The notes under the pieces were generated by a model that ran no database searches, was not told where the DNA came from, and saw only the letters and a list, made by a program, of their open reading frames with translations. The translations under genes were made by a program, and so were the position numbers. From Clavelina lepadiformis (lineage: Eukaryota; Chordata; Ascidiacea; Aplousobranchia; Clavelinidae), in contig NC_135244.1 of the NCBI RefSeq assembly GCF_947623445.1, positions 1,860,001 through 1,924,000 on the forward strand: DNA of 64,000 nucleotides, written 5' to 3'. This document shows, piece after piece, positions 25,443-37,229 of the stretch. How positions within the stretch are numbered: position 1 is the first letter of the stretch; every line of letters starts with the position of its first letter.

Positions 25443-26186
25443 ATGAAAAACATTGTAGCTGAAAAAATGTAAGTTTATGTGAGGCTCGTTCCAAAATCGA
25501 ATACTTTAAGTTTGAAATGTAATGATTTGTAGTGTACAGTCTTTGTACCGGTACGTATAGTTTACCTTTATATGAATCATAACTAGACTACCAAGCACAA
25601 CCAATAAATATAGTTCGATTTGATTCAAACTACTGTAGTTTTAATCATAATGCAATCATTGTCACACACCGTCGAAAATCAAATTTGGAGTTATTATTAT
25701 TATTTTTTTTGTAAGCAAGCACGCTTGATTCTAGGTTGCACAGACTAAAGGAAAATGCATCTATAAGCCATATGGAACAACTTCATCATGATCAGCAAAA
25801 ACGAATGAAGGATCACATTTTATTACCACTTAAAAGATTTGAAAACCTTGGAAATCCGCGCCATAATACGGTTAATGGTGAGGCTTTCGAGTGATACAAT
25901 CAACCACTTTTCGTAGGCTACCGTACGGGTTAGCAGTATTGATTTTGTTACGTTCCTTCCGACAATGCAGTATGGATATTCTGTTTGGATCTAGTTCCTA
26001 TGTAACTATTGACGGTGGAAGAGCAAGCGGTAAAATCTTATGCAATCCCCTTTGTCTTTAGATGCCTCGATTAGCCGTTCAAGGTCAATAAAGCAAGCTT
26101 GTGCCCTGCACCCAACTAATGAATTTCCAGATGATACCAATCAAAGCTTTCAAGACGGAAAACTGCGGCAATTTTGTCGTTTGTAG
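25443..26186 (+). CDS. Small three-exon gene, 97-residue protein of unknown function
   Basis: Exons 25443-25468, 25735-25877 and 26062-26186 join in phase across GT-AG introns (AT|GTAAGT, CTAG|GTTG, G|GTGAGG, TTTAG|ATGC) from ATG to TAG. The product begins MKNIVAEKML, is rich in charged and histidine residues in the first half (HMEQLHHDQQKRMKDH) and ends KLRQFCRL. It has no signal peptide or membrane segment. I do not recognise the family. No single exon frame exceeds 50 codons, so simple ORF calling would miss it. Confidence 0.65.
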
Positions 26187-26446
26187 CCATGTAAAATTCT
26201 AAATGAATTGTGTTCTGTAATTGTTTATTATTTGTTTTAAAATATATGAATCAAACTAATAAGCATGTAACGTATCGGATAGATTTGATACATGTGAAGA
26301 CGTCGTTGTATCTTTAGTAACTCCGATAATTCAGACTCTTGAAGGGGCTCAGACTCATCCCAGCTTCACAGGCAGCTACAATACTAAACTGGCGCGATAC
26401 AAAAATGTGACTCAAATCAAACCGTCGTTTATTCGGCGATGCAAGA

Positions 26447-26475
26447 GTGTCTAGAATCTAGACTCTAGATTCTAG
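26447..26475. promoter_or_regulatory. Near-perfect palindrome containing TTCTAGAA
   Basis: The sequence TCTAGAATCTAGA, one central base, then TCTAGATTCTAGA is self-complementary apart from its centre. Its right end contains TTCTAGAA, the inverted TTCnnGAA core of a heat-shock element. It lies about 270 bases beyond the small gene. A regulatory role is inference only. Confidence 0.4.
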
Positions 26476-26833
26476 AAACTTTGGTTGTTTTATAGAATCC
26501 GCGATTACCATAAACGCACATATAGGGATGCACATTCTAGTAAAACGAATCCTGAATTACCGAATCTTAAAAGATTTGGATCGAGTTTTCGTATTTTTCC
26601 CGAATCTTACGAACCGGTTTTATTTTATGATTGAAGGTTGTCATTGGCACGTGCAGGAGATGTTGTTGTCAATAGTTATGTAACATTCCAATACTATGTG
26701 GTGGGTGCGTAAATAGTCATGAATTAAACCGTGGTTTATGTCAATTTGACAATTGTAAAGTTGCTTTAACAATAATAGTTTTGTGAGTCTGTTGCAAATT
26801 CAAAACAAAAGCATTTGCTGGTGCTTAATATTT

Positions 26834-27391
26834 CACCCACTTCGTCAAGGATTAGCCCATAGGAAAGGAAAAAAGGAATGCACGGATTAGCCATTCGTAT
26901 GGGCTGAAAGGAATAATTCCATCTTTTAAAGTAATTGTTGAAAGGCTAATCGTGTTCCAATGAGTAATCCATTTTATGTGAAACTATGGCTGGTCATTGT
27001 ACGGTGAACGCTACTGCTGTACATTATTGACATCTATAGGCTGTTGTGTTGATACGAACTACAGTATAGTACAGTGTGATTACTGGTTAGTTTAGCATAT
27101 AGCATAGGTTTATCTGTGCAAATGGCATTGGTACTGCAGTTACAACCGTTGGAATGGCCTTGCACAAAGTATTAACGGATACTGCGTCATAGACTGTTTA
27201 CAGGCTATCTATATAAGGCTTGTAGGCATTAGAATAGCCGTATGCGACAAAATGGATTACTCATTCCAACACGATTAGCCTTACAACAATTACTTTAAAA
27301 GATGGAATTATTCCTTTCAGCCCATACGAATGGCTAAATCCGTGCATTCCTTTTTCCCTTTCCTATGGGCTAATCCTTGACGAATGGCCTG
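26834..27391. mobile_element. Foldback DNA transposon derivative with about 150-base inverted repeats
   Basis: The left arm from about 26839 and the right arm ending about 27386 are inverted copies over roughly 145 bases (TTCGTCAAGGATTAGCCC at each outer end). The direct repeat AATATTT (26827-26833 and 27392-27398) flanks the element if its ends are taken as CACCCA.. and ..GGCCTG. There is no coding capacity. The 7-base duplication and CA-initial ends would suit a hAT-type MITE, but the family is not certain. Confidence 0.8.
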
Positions 27392-27482
27392 AATATTTTT
27401 AACTCTTATAGAGTAGGATTCAAAATGCTGGACCCGGAATAAACTATTCTAGAATATAATTAATGAATTATTCTGTATTGTA

Positions 27483-28055
27483 CAGGGTGGGTCAGAAAAA
27501 CCTACCACATTTCAAACTAGGAAAAAGAGACAAAATTTATAAGCAATCAAAACATTTATTGTCTCATCTCAAAGTCAAAAGGTTACCATTTGATGTAATT
27601 ATGTTTTAATTATTCCATCCTGTAGGTGGTGCCCTCGAGATGTAGATGGCGCCCTCGAGGCCTTCAAGGTGGCTTTCAAATTAGTGCTGAACCCGTAGCT
27701 CTGAAATTTTTGACCCAGAGCATTACAGATTTTCGATTGGGTCCAGGGTCGTTACGGTTTAGTTTGAAATGAGTCTTAAAATTTCTTAGCGTTCGAGTCA
27801 CAGATTCCCCATTTCTAATGAAATCTTCCACAATAAATGCACGGTGTTGGCACGGCACGCCAGTCCAGGCCGTTTTACATACAGATACAAAATTTTTAAA
27901 ATTTGCACAAAACATTATTTACTTATAAAAACTAAAACCTGAAACACAAATGGTAAGTCCTTTGCTGCAAAATTTCAATTCAACCTTCTGTCAGACTGCT
28001 ACAGCTTTGGTACGGTAACAATTTGAAATGTGGTAGGTTTTTCTGACCCACCCTG
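27483..28055 (-). mobile_element. Mariner-like nonautonomous element with transposase N-terminal relic
   Basis: Terminal inverted repeats of about 30 bases (CAGGGTGGGTCAGAAAAACC outward at both ends) are flanked by TA dinucleotides. Inside, minus-strand 27676-27915 encodes 79 residues including HRAFIVEDFIRNGESVTRTL and LNRNDPGPNRKSV, the helix-turn-helix part seen at the N-terminus of mariner-like transposases (DUF4817-type). No catalytic domain is present, so it is an internally deleted 573-base derivative. Confidence 0.85.
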
Positions 28056-29640
28056 TACATCCCTACGCACATACCTCAATCAAGACACTGATTAGTTTTA
28101 CGTAACTGGTTACAAAACAAAGGTGGCAGTGTACGCCACAAACACATGGCAGTTATAATCTCAGGCAACACAATACAAACTACTTATCCCTTGACTTTTT
28201 TGTGTGCTCGGGATTACCTAGTCTGAAATTTTTACCGGGATTGACATAAACCTTTGATTGGAGTTAGTCAGAAAATCAAGTGGGATTATAATCGTCGAGC
28301 GTTACTGTGGTGATCTCCAAAAAGCTTAGTTAAAATTTACATCGCTCTGCGCCTCTGCTTGTTATGGTATCCCAAAACCTAAGCTACGTCTATTCTGAGC
28401 GATTGTACGAGGACGTTGCGTACTAGCACGTAAGAAGAAGAGCAAGAAGCTGTAAATTATTTCCACCTCACAATAGGTCAAACTAAAAACACAAAGGTCT
28501 AAGCAGCTCGATGACGACAGGCTTGCAGCGATGCGGTCCCTTTTCGATACTCAGTGACCAATCAAGGGTACCGGTATCACCTTCAACAATAACACATCCT
28601 GTTTATGGAATGTAATGCAAAATTTCACATAAGAGAAACAATAGCGATTTGTTGATCTTATCCAATCACACACGCACAATGTCACAATATTATGTTTGCT
28701 TATAACCTTGGCACTACATGAACACAATTGTAATAAGTTCTAATTGCACTAAGAAACGAGATTTTTATAAATGCCTAATAGTATGTCTAGTGCACACAGC
28801 GCTTTCAGAAAATTTTACAAACTGTGACTGAGGAATGCTACGCTAGGCGGCGAACTGTGTGTTAAGGAGTTCTAATTTTACGAGTTCACTTCGTTGACGA
28901 CCTTGTTTGAATTAAATTGCACTTGGGGAAGAAAGGGGCTAGGCCAGCAAGGCATGTTATATAATACATCATAGGGTTGGTGAGCGTCACTTGAAAGGAC
29001 AAATGTCAATGCACATTGGGGTATGCCAGCCATCAGGTATGCCACTTCATACTGACATAAGCCACGGCATGCTCAACTCCATTAACATAAAGTGTATAGC
29101 AGTATAATAAAGTTGACTAGTATTTCACTTAAATACGACGTGCTTGTTGATACATAGAGTAAATATAAAACGCTTCAGAATGCAGAATACAGAATCACAG
29201 CAATCAAAGCCCAGTGACATTAAAGGGTTGTCATGCCCAAAAATCGGGTGTTGTGTGAATATAATAAGATCCTAAATTGAAGATGATAAAAGGAGTCATT
29301 CCCTGAATACCTGAGACATGCTTAACTACAGCATAATAAGTGTAGTTATGCTTAAGACACACTGAAGCGATATTAAATGAACACAACACATGTACAATTG
29401 ATAAATGAAGTTTCACCGTATACAGATGTATCTCTCAAAACAGTCCATAAGCAAGAATCACTCTTGCAAGTTTATCTGATAGTCTTACACAGGCCGGCAA
29501 CGCGATCTCGTAAGGGCAGATTTTGCCAACATTGCAACACATTACGTTGCTACTGCATTATTGGCCAATTTTTACTCAAAACGGAGCAAGCCCGAATCAT
29601 TGATGGCATGGGGAAACGGCTTTATCGGCCACGTTGTTAG

Positions 29641-32600
29641 TTATTTTCTCTGAGTGGAATAATATGTCTTTTCTTTTTTGATTCTATCTTGCTTTCGGTT
29701 TAGCATTGTGTTGAGTGAGAACATGATACCGCTGTTCTTCTTCTTCTTCACAGAACTCGGCTTTACAGCTGATCTCAAATCAACTTTCGGATCTAAATGG
29801 GAAGCGACATAGTTTGCACTTGGAAAACGGCTGGATGATGGCGAAGATTGACTTAACTCGACTGAACTGGACCTTTGGTTCAGCACTTTAGTTTCGGGTC
29901 CTGATTGAATGTTTTCAAGGTGATAAGTGGAAGGGTCGTAGAGCTGTTTGCCCAATCTGATGTTGCTGGTCATTGACTCTACGGTATGAGTAGTGAGAAA
30001 AGTCACTTCTGAGTCGGCTCTTCTGTGAGCCTTAGCTTTCTTTTTTTCACTAATTTTCAGCGACGGAGATTCAAGAATGTTATCAAGCGAATCATTACTG
30101 CACGTGTTGTAGCCTATACTGTCCTGTGAGCTGCCTTGAAGGCCGATCGAATGCGATGAGGTTCTTTTCTCAAAGTGCGACAAGGGCCGGTGCCCACCGA
30201 TGTGTGCTTCATCTAACTTGTCGAAAGATCTTCCTAAACTGAAACCTTCCCGGTCGGCAACCTGTGTAGATAGGGTTTGTAAGATAGGCACGACAGGAAT
30301 GAGATTATTGGTGCTCTGGGACTGCGTTGTCATTAGGAGGGAGGGTTTCCCCTTAGTCCTTCCATCTGCAGCAGCATTACTTTTCGTTGCTGCCAAATTC
30401 TTTTTCACCTGGCCAAAAATACATGCACTCACCATCATGCGAATCAAACTGAAATGGTAACAACTTACAGAATAGCAACAAAAATGGAAAGCCATAGTTA
30501 ACGCAATGATATAAACGATTGTTAGTGACTATTAGTTGAAAAATCTGATGTGTTTTAATTACAATCAAGAGCAAATAGTGACATGCATGTTAATAGAATT
30601 TCTACAGCAGTAGAGTTTGCCTGAATTGACACTAAAGTGGGGCGTGGCACTAAAGTAAAATGAGGCATGACTTTTGCTGTATTTCTGTGGCTCCAAGGGG
30701 TATTTTCTCCTTTGCGTGTGTAAGATTTATCCAAATAAAATCTTAATGTTCAAAAACTTAAATTAAAGTAGACCACATAAGCTATCATAAATCACGTTGC
30801 TACATTCAACAATTTTGGGTAGTGGGTATGACCATAAACTGCACACGGTGACAAGGCTTCAGTTTTGGAGTTACGAATGAAATTGGAGCCACTCCTTTGT
30901 TGTTGTTACTCCCAGGTCTGTTCTGAAACGTAAGGGTCCCATCAATGGGGTAAATTGCAAAATTTCCAGGACCAAAAGCTAAGACAATGACAGCCTGACA
31001 TAAAACCAGAGAACTTTGCTGCTCTCGTCCCAGCCTGCTATGCTACAACAGATGAGCCTCAGGTGTAAAAGGTGGGGCCATTACAGAGTAGCCTGGAGGC
31101 TCAAGTCTGACCCAAAACTGAAGCCCTACAGCGATGGGAAAAGGGTGAAAAAGCAGAAGATGCCATCGAAAATCGCAGACCTAATCCTACATGCAGGTGT
31201 GCCCATTCGGCTGTAGCTGATTTTGGGGACAAAAGTGTCACCTGGCAACACACTGAAATACGAAGTGGCCCCATTTAAAGATAATACTGCTTGCTCTTTA
31301 GGGAGATGGGTCTAGAAAAGGCGGCACAAACAAAGCTCGTCTCATATAAATCCAGTCGGCTAATTGGTCAGTGAAAATATGTCAACTCGGTCAAACATTA
31401 TAAGGTCATCGAACGCATCAATTCTATACAGCAATGCCCAGGAGTGAATTGACCCACAAAATTAGTGTCAACTTGGTTAGTGTCAACTTCTACAGCAGCC
31501 TATATAAATGAAATCATGTTCCAAGAAATCAGTTGATAATTAACAATAAGAGTACGTTTGCAAAAAGATTTAATTATATATAACCGCGCTAAAATTGAAA
31601 AAAATGAAAATAAAATAAACATTGCACATCAACCGTGCTGTGAACAAAAGCTAAAAGCAAACGGGCTTGATTGGCGATGTAAATGTTAACGTTTAACCTG
31701 GTGAAATGATGCAAAGCAAAGTCAACTAAATTACTTCACAATGGCATGCAATGACGATTAATTAAATAATGAAGCATACAAAAGTGCTTTATTTCATGTC
31801 AATTTGTAACTTCTACCAAGTCCAACTAGCAAATTGTTGATAAAACTGTTTGTTCGTTTGATGTATTTGTATGACTATGAATGCATTGACAACTTGTGTT
31901 TTCTACAAACTTCTTTTTAATCATGAAAATATTAAAACTTTTATTGCTTTGTATAGTTATAAGATTTTCGTGTATCTTGTTTAAGAAAAAGTGAAAAGCA
32001 CGAATCGTGTTATCTGAAATTCGAGAGCAATATTGCTTAATGAAGACCAAGGTTCAGCATCGAACAAAAGTAGTAGAAAAGTGAATCAACAACAATACCG
32101 GTGAGAAAATTATGCTTAGGCCCTTTCTACAATCTACATCAACAGCTCTGTGTACTACATGCAACGCTTTGCAACACACCACATGTGGACTACCTAATGT
32201 CATGCAAATACACCTTTCTATTGTGTTACGTGTTTCTGGAAATGTTAGAAACAACCGTTAGTTTCTCACAAGTCACAAAACAGACTACCTGCATTCGGTC
32301 ACCATTGCAACTTTGAGCGCAATTTATCTCTGAATGAGCTCGATTTCTTGACCTGTTTGAGGCATAAAAATAGAGAAGAAAAATTGTCATAATGCCAAAA
32401 ACATTAACCATTTACAGACATGGGATGCAAACAGCCTTACCTAATCTAATATTGCTAATTAGACCAACTGAATAAACAACTACATATTAATGTACTTTGT
32501 GTGATTGCAACCGACTCTATTGGTGGAACATGTCTGGTATGTGCCGTTACCATGTATCACATTAATTCATTTTACTCAAAATGTAAGTTAGGTAAGGTTA

Positions 32601-35600
32601 CGCGCTATGCTATGCGCTTTAAGGTTATGCGCTAAACGGACAATTTTCCTTCGCTTGTAAGAATCATAAATTGACACGAATCAATTCTCCGTTTGACTGA
32701 AGTATCAAGATTTGTTATCAAGGTTTATTTAGCGATGAAGTCTATGAAGTTTGCATGACAAACAAGAAAACGCGAGTGCCTTTGATCAAATGACGATGCA
32801 GAGAGAAATACCAACCATTCTTATTAAGGCACGCAACTGAATGAGGTGTATGGTTAAACACTATCATGACGACGACGGCCATGGTTGCTATGAGAAAGTG
32901 AAAGTCAGGATTTATTAAGTAAGCACGTGGCTTTTTAAATATTTGCCATATTACTCACAAATATTTTTAAAAGCAAAATAAATGATCCGACTCCCATGCA
33001 AACTGAAAATAAAGCACAAAACGTCTCGTCGACGTAACATTCCAAACAAGATCACGTGCCCGCATATACCTGGTTCGTCTTGCCCAAATGTCTGTTGGCT
33101 TTGATTGCAGTGTTAAACGCGTCAATCCATGACGTCATATCATCTGGGCTATCGGCCTAACAAAAACAAGTTAAGTAGATTATATAACGTCAAAAATAAG
33201 CATTAAAGTGTTGACATACTTTGTATGATCATTCTTCATCGAACCTATAAAATCAACTTCGGTGTAAGTTTATTACACCAGGTTTTAAATCATGACAAAT
33301 CATGGAATCAAAACAATTTACAAAACTATTTCCCGCCACAACACTCGGTCTGTTAACAATAGCACAAGTGACCTTTTCACGTTTAATTCACTGAATAAGT
33401 TGATTACGATGTATTATTAATACAAAACCCGGATGGTCAGCGATTACGTCATGGAAGCACACAAATGTAACTACGTACATAATCACTGGGCCCAACCGCT
33501 CAACTTCCTGTTGTAATTATTAAATGAACGGAATGGATTAACAGTCAATCAGGGCAAACAAAGACCTAGACCGCGTTATAATTATAATTAACTCCAACCC
33601 AACTTTAACTCATGGGCTTTTGGCCTGCACTATGCAAACCCATATCCCTCCTTACAAGCTACAAAACAAACAACAAATCGAAACTTTAAAATGAGCAAAG
33701 TGAACTTACAACACACACAGGATAACCCCCAGCCCCTGAACCATAAAGGCACGTCATAAAATGCTACCTGCATGTAATAGATCTTGTCTGTGGTGGCAAT
33801 AAGTAACAGATTGTCCCGTAGTTTTGACGCTTCTCCGTCGTCTGCTCTGGCCGTTAAAATTTCACTTATCGGGATGGTTCGGAGTGGTTCTTTGTCCTGT
33901 AAGCAATGGGCAAAGTGATGCTATGCACAGAGGTCACATACACAAATGTTACAACGGAATGGACTGTTTTTGTGCAGTCAAAGACTATGGAGTGAACCAA
34001 TCATAAATAGGAAACGCTTTCGTACAGTAAGTAGAATAACTCATCAAAACACAAGACATACTTGTTATGCATATATATATACATATATGGTTATATATGC
34101 ATGTATGTGAAATACGTGTTCAAAAGAAAACCAACCCAACATACATGTTCAGATTTGTAGTAGGTAAAACCGTCATTTTTTAGAATGAAATATCTTCTTT
34201 TCCAGTTTTTTCGCTGCACGGAAAATTTTTAAAAATTATTAAAAATTGACGCTATAGAACACTACACGAAAATGGATTCTTCTAATTTGTACTGGCTTAC
34301 AGGGTGTGCATAATACTGTGTGTGCTGTATATACACCAAACACACTTAGCAATAAATGGGGATAAAGTCACATAGCATACAAGAATGAGATAAGACCAAC
34401 GACGAAAAAACTTTCATCAATTTGTAACAAGAGTTAAATTTATTGTCACTTGTAACTCACAACATGTCCTTGCTTTACAGCCCACCCGCGTTTAACAACG
34501 TCCGTATCGTCAATTACACCCATGGAAGCCATCTGCAACGATACGTTGTCGACCTGTTGATAAGGGAACATGTCGGAGCCGGTTGAGTTGAAGGACGGAG
34601 AGACTGGTATTTCTTCCAACTCCTGCTCAAATAGTGATGTAATAATACCCATTGATATCGTCTATGATATCATCAATATTGCATTGTGATGATATATTAA
34701 GAACTCAAAGTAGAAACATGACTGTAACATATGAAATGCAACTTTTAACAGGAGTTTACTTGGCACTGACTGAATTGCATTATCGTTTCAATGACCTGGG
34801 CCGTTAGACGTCACAATGCTTTCAGTTGCAGTGACTCACTGCATGTGGTGTAATATTGTCACTAAAACTGCACGACTAAAAGTAACTTATATCGAATATC
34901 AATATACATTGGAACGATGCGACAAAAGTTTGGAACCATCCTCATACCTTTGGTTCGTTCAGTTTTCTTTTTATAACGACGTTTCCGATAATTTCAGTAC
35001 GGTATGTAGCTGTTTCACCAACATCAACGATGCCTTCGCCAGAAAAACTTGAGCTATCCTGAATATCAGCACATTCAGATTCTTCAATGGCCGGTACTTG
35101 GGGATGAATGGCCTCGGGTGGAACCTGAACAGAGTTACGATGGAAAACCATTTTTGCATTCAGAAATTATGTTATGTGATATAAATTTTCTTGCACTTAG
35201 AAACGATCACTGTGGGCTGTGACAAGCGTTCATTGCAGCATTAAACTAAAAAAATTACATTTTTCACTTTGTGGTATAAATATGTATATATATATTTCCA
35301 TATTAAAGAAGCTAGTAGTGAAGATGCACGCAGGATAGTTAGAAAATGAGGCAATTAAGAGATGCAGGGCATCGTAAATGCAATTGACATTTTAGTTCGG
35401 ACAACTGATGGTAAATAAGAATAAGCAACAAAGAGATTTCACCGTAATCTTTCCTGCATCGTTCAAGATTTTAATCCATTCATTCATTTCATCATCATTT
35501 CTAGCTTGCATGTAATAAGGTCGGAATGGAGTGTTGATCACTAAACAACACAATTTTTAAAACCTTTGACCTGGAACTGCCATCAGTTGAGTTGGGATGA

Positions 35601-37229
35601 AATACTAACCAAAACAATAGTTCTTCTTCATTCGTCTTGCTTCATCTACAATAGTGATGTAATCTAGGTTGAGCATGCCACAGGGTTGGCTGGAGTCAGT
35701 CATATTCTGAAAATTTCAAGCACAATTTTGTCGCGATAAAATAAAAACAAACATAGTATATAGTATATACTCAGGATTGATAAAGTTTAGTTAAGAATTT
35801 AGTTGTTAACAAGAGGGATTAAAAACTTAACTAAAAACTTTGTACACCTGATGATAACAGAGCACCAAGAAAACCATAGCTATATGTTTATGTTTTCTAT
35901 CGCATATGCACTTTTTCCTTCTGCTGCAGTCAGAGAGTCTGTTGAATTGTGGTGAGCGGCAATGTTCTTTGCATCAGACGTGCGCACTGTGGTCATTATT
36001 ATGCGTTTATTTTATTTTCAATTCAGGTTGGATGTTTTTCTTGAGCGCAGCACAGATTTTCTGTGTGTGGAGACAGTGTCAGCAGTGCGCATTTGCACAC
36101 GCGCCCAGTTTAGAGGGAACAGTGCTTGTTACTGTGTTTATTTTTTCATATGATTGAAGTAGAGCGATAAAGAGTGAAGGTGAGCGATAAAGTAGCAGCG
36201 AAACTTTTAATAACTTCAATGACAGCTTCTCAAATAACGATGGAAACATGGAAATAATGTAACATTTTGTAGTGCTTATTGTAACCATTTGGTACGTATG
36301 TTGCAGTTCAAACCTGAGATCACTATCAATGTTATATGTACAATGGAATAAGTATTGTTAAGCTGACTCTAATGTATGCACAGAAAGGCAGTTTACTTGA
36401 TAACTGAAAAAACCATATTCCCTAAAAAATTTTTATGGTGCGCTGTGTAAAAGATTTGCATAAACAAAAGTTTTGCATTAATGTATAAATTTACATATTA
36501 TATGAGGGGTGGATGAAAAGTAATGGGCTTCAAAACGAACTCAAAAACTATGCACAGCCTTGGGTGCTTTTAGTTTTCTCCCTCGCAATCTCCCTCAAGC
36601 AAAGCACGTACTTGCCCTAGCAATGCTGGAATTACTTTATTCTGCTCAAAACACTTTTAGGACCGAAGCAAGTAACCCAGAGAGGAAGGTTGAAAGGTTA
36701 TGTACATATGTTGCAAACACAAGCATTCAAACCTGTGTGCGTTGATCAGTTTCTTTTCGGGTTTATCACTTTTCATACACCAGTGACAGTAGCGCTATTC
36801 CAATGCTTTTCCTTATGTTTATATATGATACCATACTGGTCATATAACGTCACAATAGTGAGTCTAAAATGCCAGACATACAATAGAGCAAGTATATATA
36901 TATGGCATATGTCTTTTGCCATTGGTCACTCAAACCAAATGTCGAAGTAATTGCCCAGGTCAAAATACAAATACTGTAACTCAGTTGTTTTTTCATGAAT
37001 ACTCTATCAGCAATTGCACATGTAACAGTTAATATGTTGAACAATCCAACATCTAATATATTATTATTATTTCAAAAACATAACTCACTGTTGGTTTGTC
37101 GGTGAACCACTCCAGCAAACCCTTGCTTTTATCTAAGATGAAATAACGTCTTTGAAATTTTTTGCGCCTATCTTCCTCATCGATGGCCAAATATCCACAA
37201 GTTCGATTTTCGCTGTCAGTAGAAGGCAT
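29641..37229 (-). CDS. PLEKHA1: TAPP-type adaptor with tandem PH domains (PLEKHA1/2 orthologue)
   Basis: Nine exons (37089-37229, 35610-35706, 35443-35540, 34948-35124, 34461-34625, 34145-34213, 33768-33896, 33070-33156, 29641-30408) join in phase to give 576 residues. PH1 (about 8-112) begins NRTCGYLAIDEEDRRKKFQRRYF. PH2 (about 213-320) has VVKRGWAVKQGHVRKNWKRRYF, then EPLRTIPI, LRDNLLLIATTDKIYYMQ and DDMTSWIDAFNTAI. This matches TAPP1/TAPP2, whose C-terminal PH domain binds PtdIns(3,4)P2 and recruits scaffolds to the plasma membrane; the basic K..KNWKRR patch is kept. The 256-residue last exon is Ser-rich and basic at its end (TYYSTQRK); I do not see the PDZ-binding end of vertebrate TAPP1. 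Vertebrate PLEKHA1 and PLEKHA2 cannot be told apart from this sequence. Confidence 0.93.
30611..31487. mobile_element. Insertion of about 877 bases in a PLEKHA intron, flanked by an 11-base direct repeat
   Basis: The identical 11-mer TTCTACAGCAG occurs at 30600-30610 and 31488-31498. Motifs containing GACACTAA lie near both ends in inverted orientation, and GGCTTCAGTTTTGG (near 30857) pairs with CCAAAACTGAAGCC (near 31113). No transposase-like frame is visible. Family unknown. Confidence 0.45.

Larger units (their letters stand above)
26187..29640. other. Intergenic stretch with transposon derivatives
   Basis: It contains a 27-base near-palindrome at 26447-26475, a foldback element at 26834-27391 and a mariner-like derivative at 27483-28055. 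From 28056 to 29640 I see no exon or repeat I can name; the right end should hold the 3'UTR of the PH-domain gene. Confidence 0.5.
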
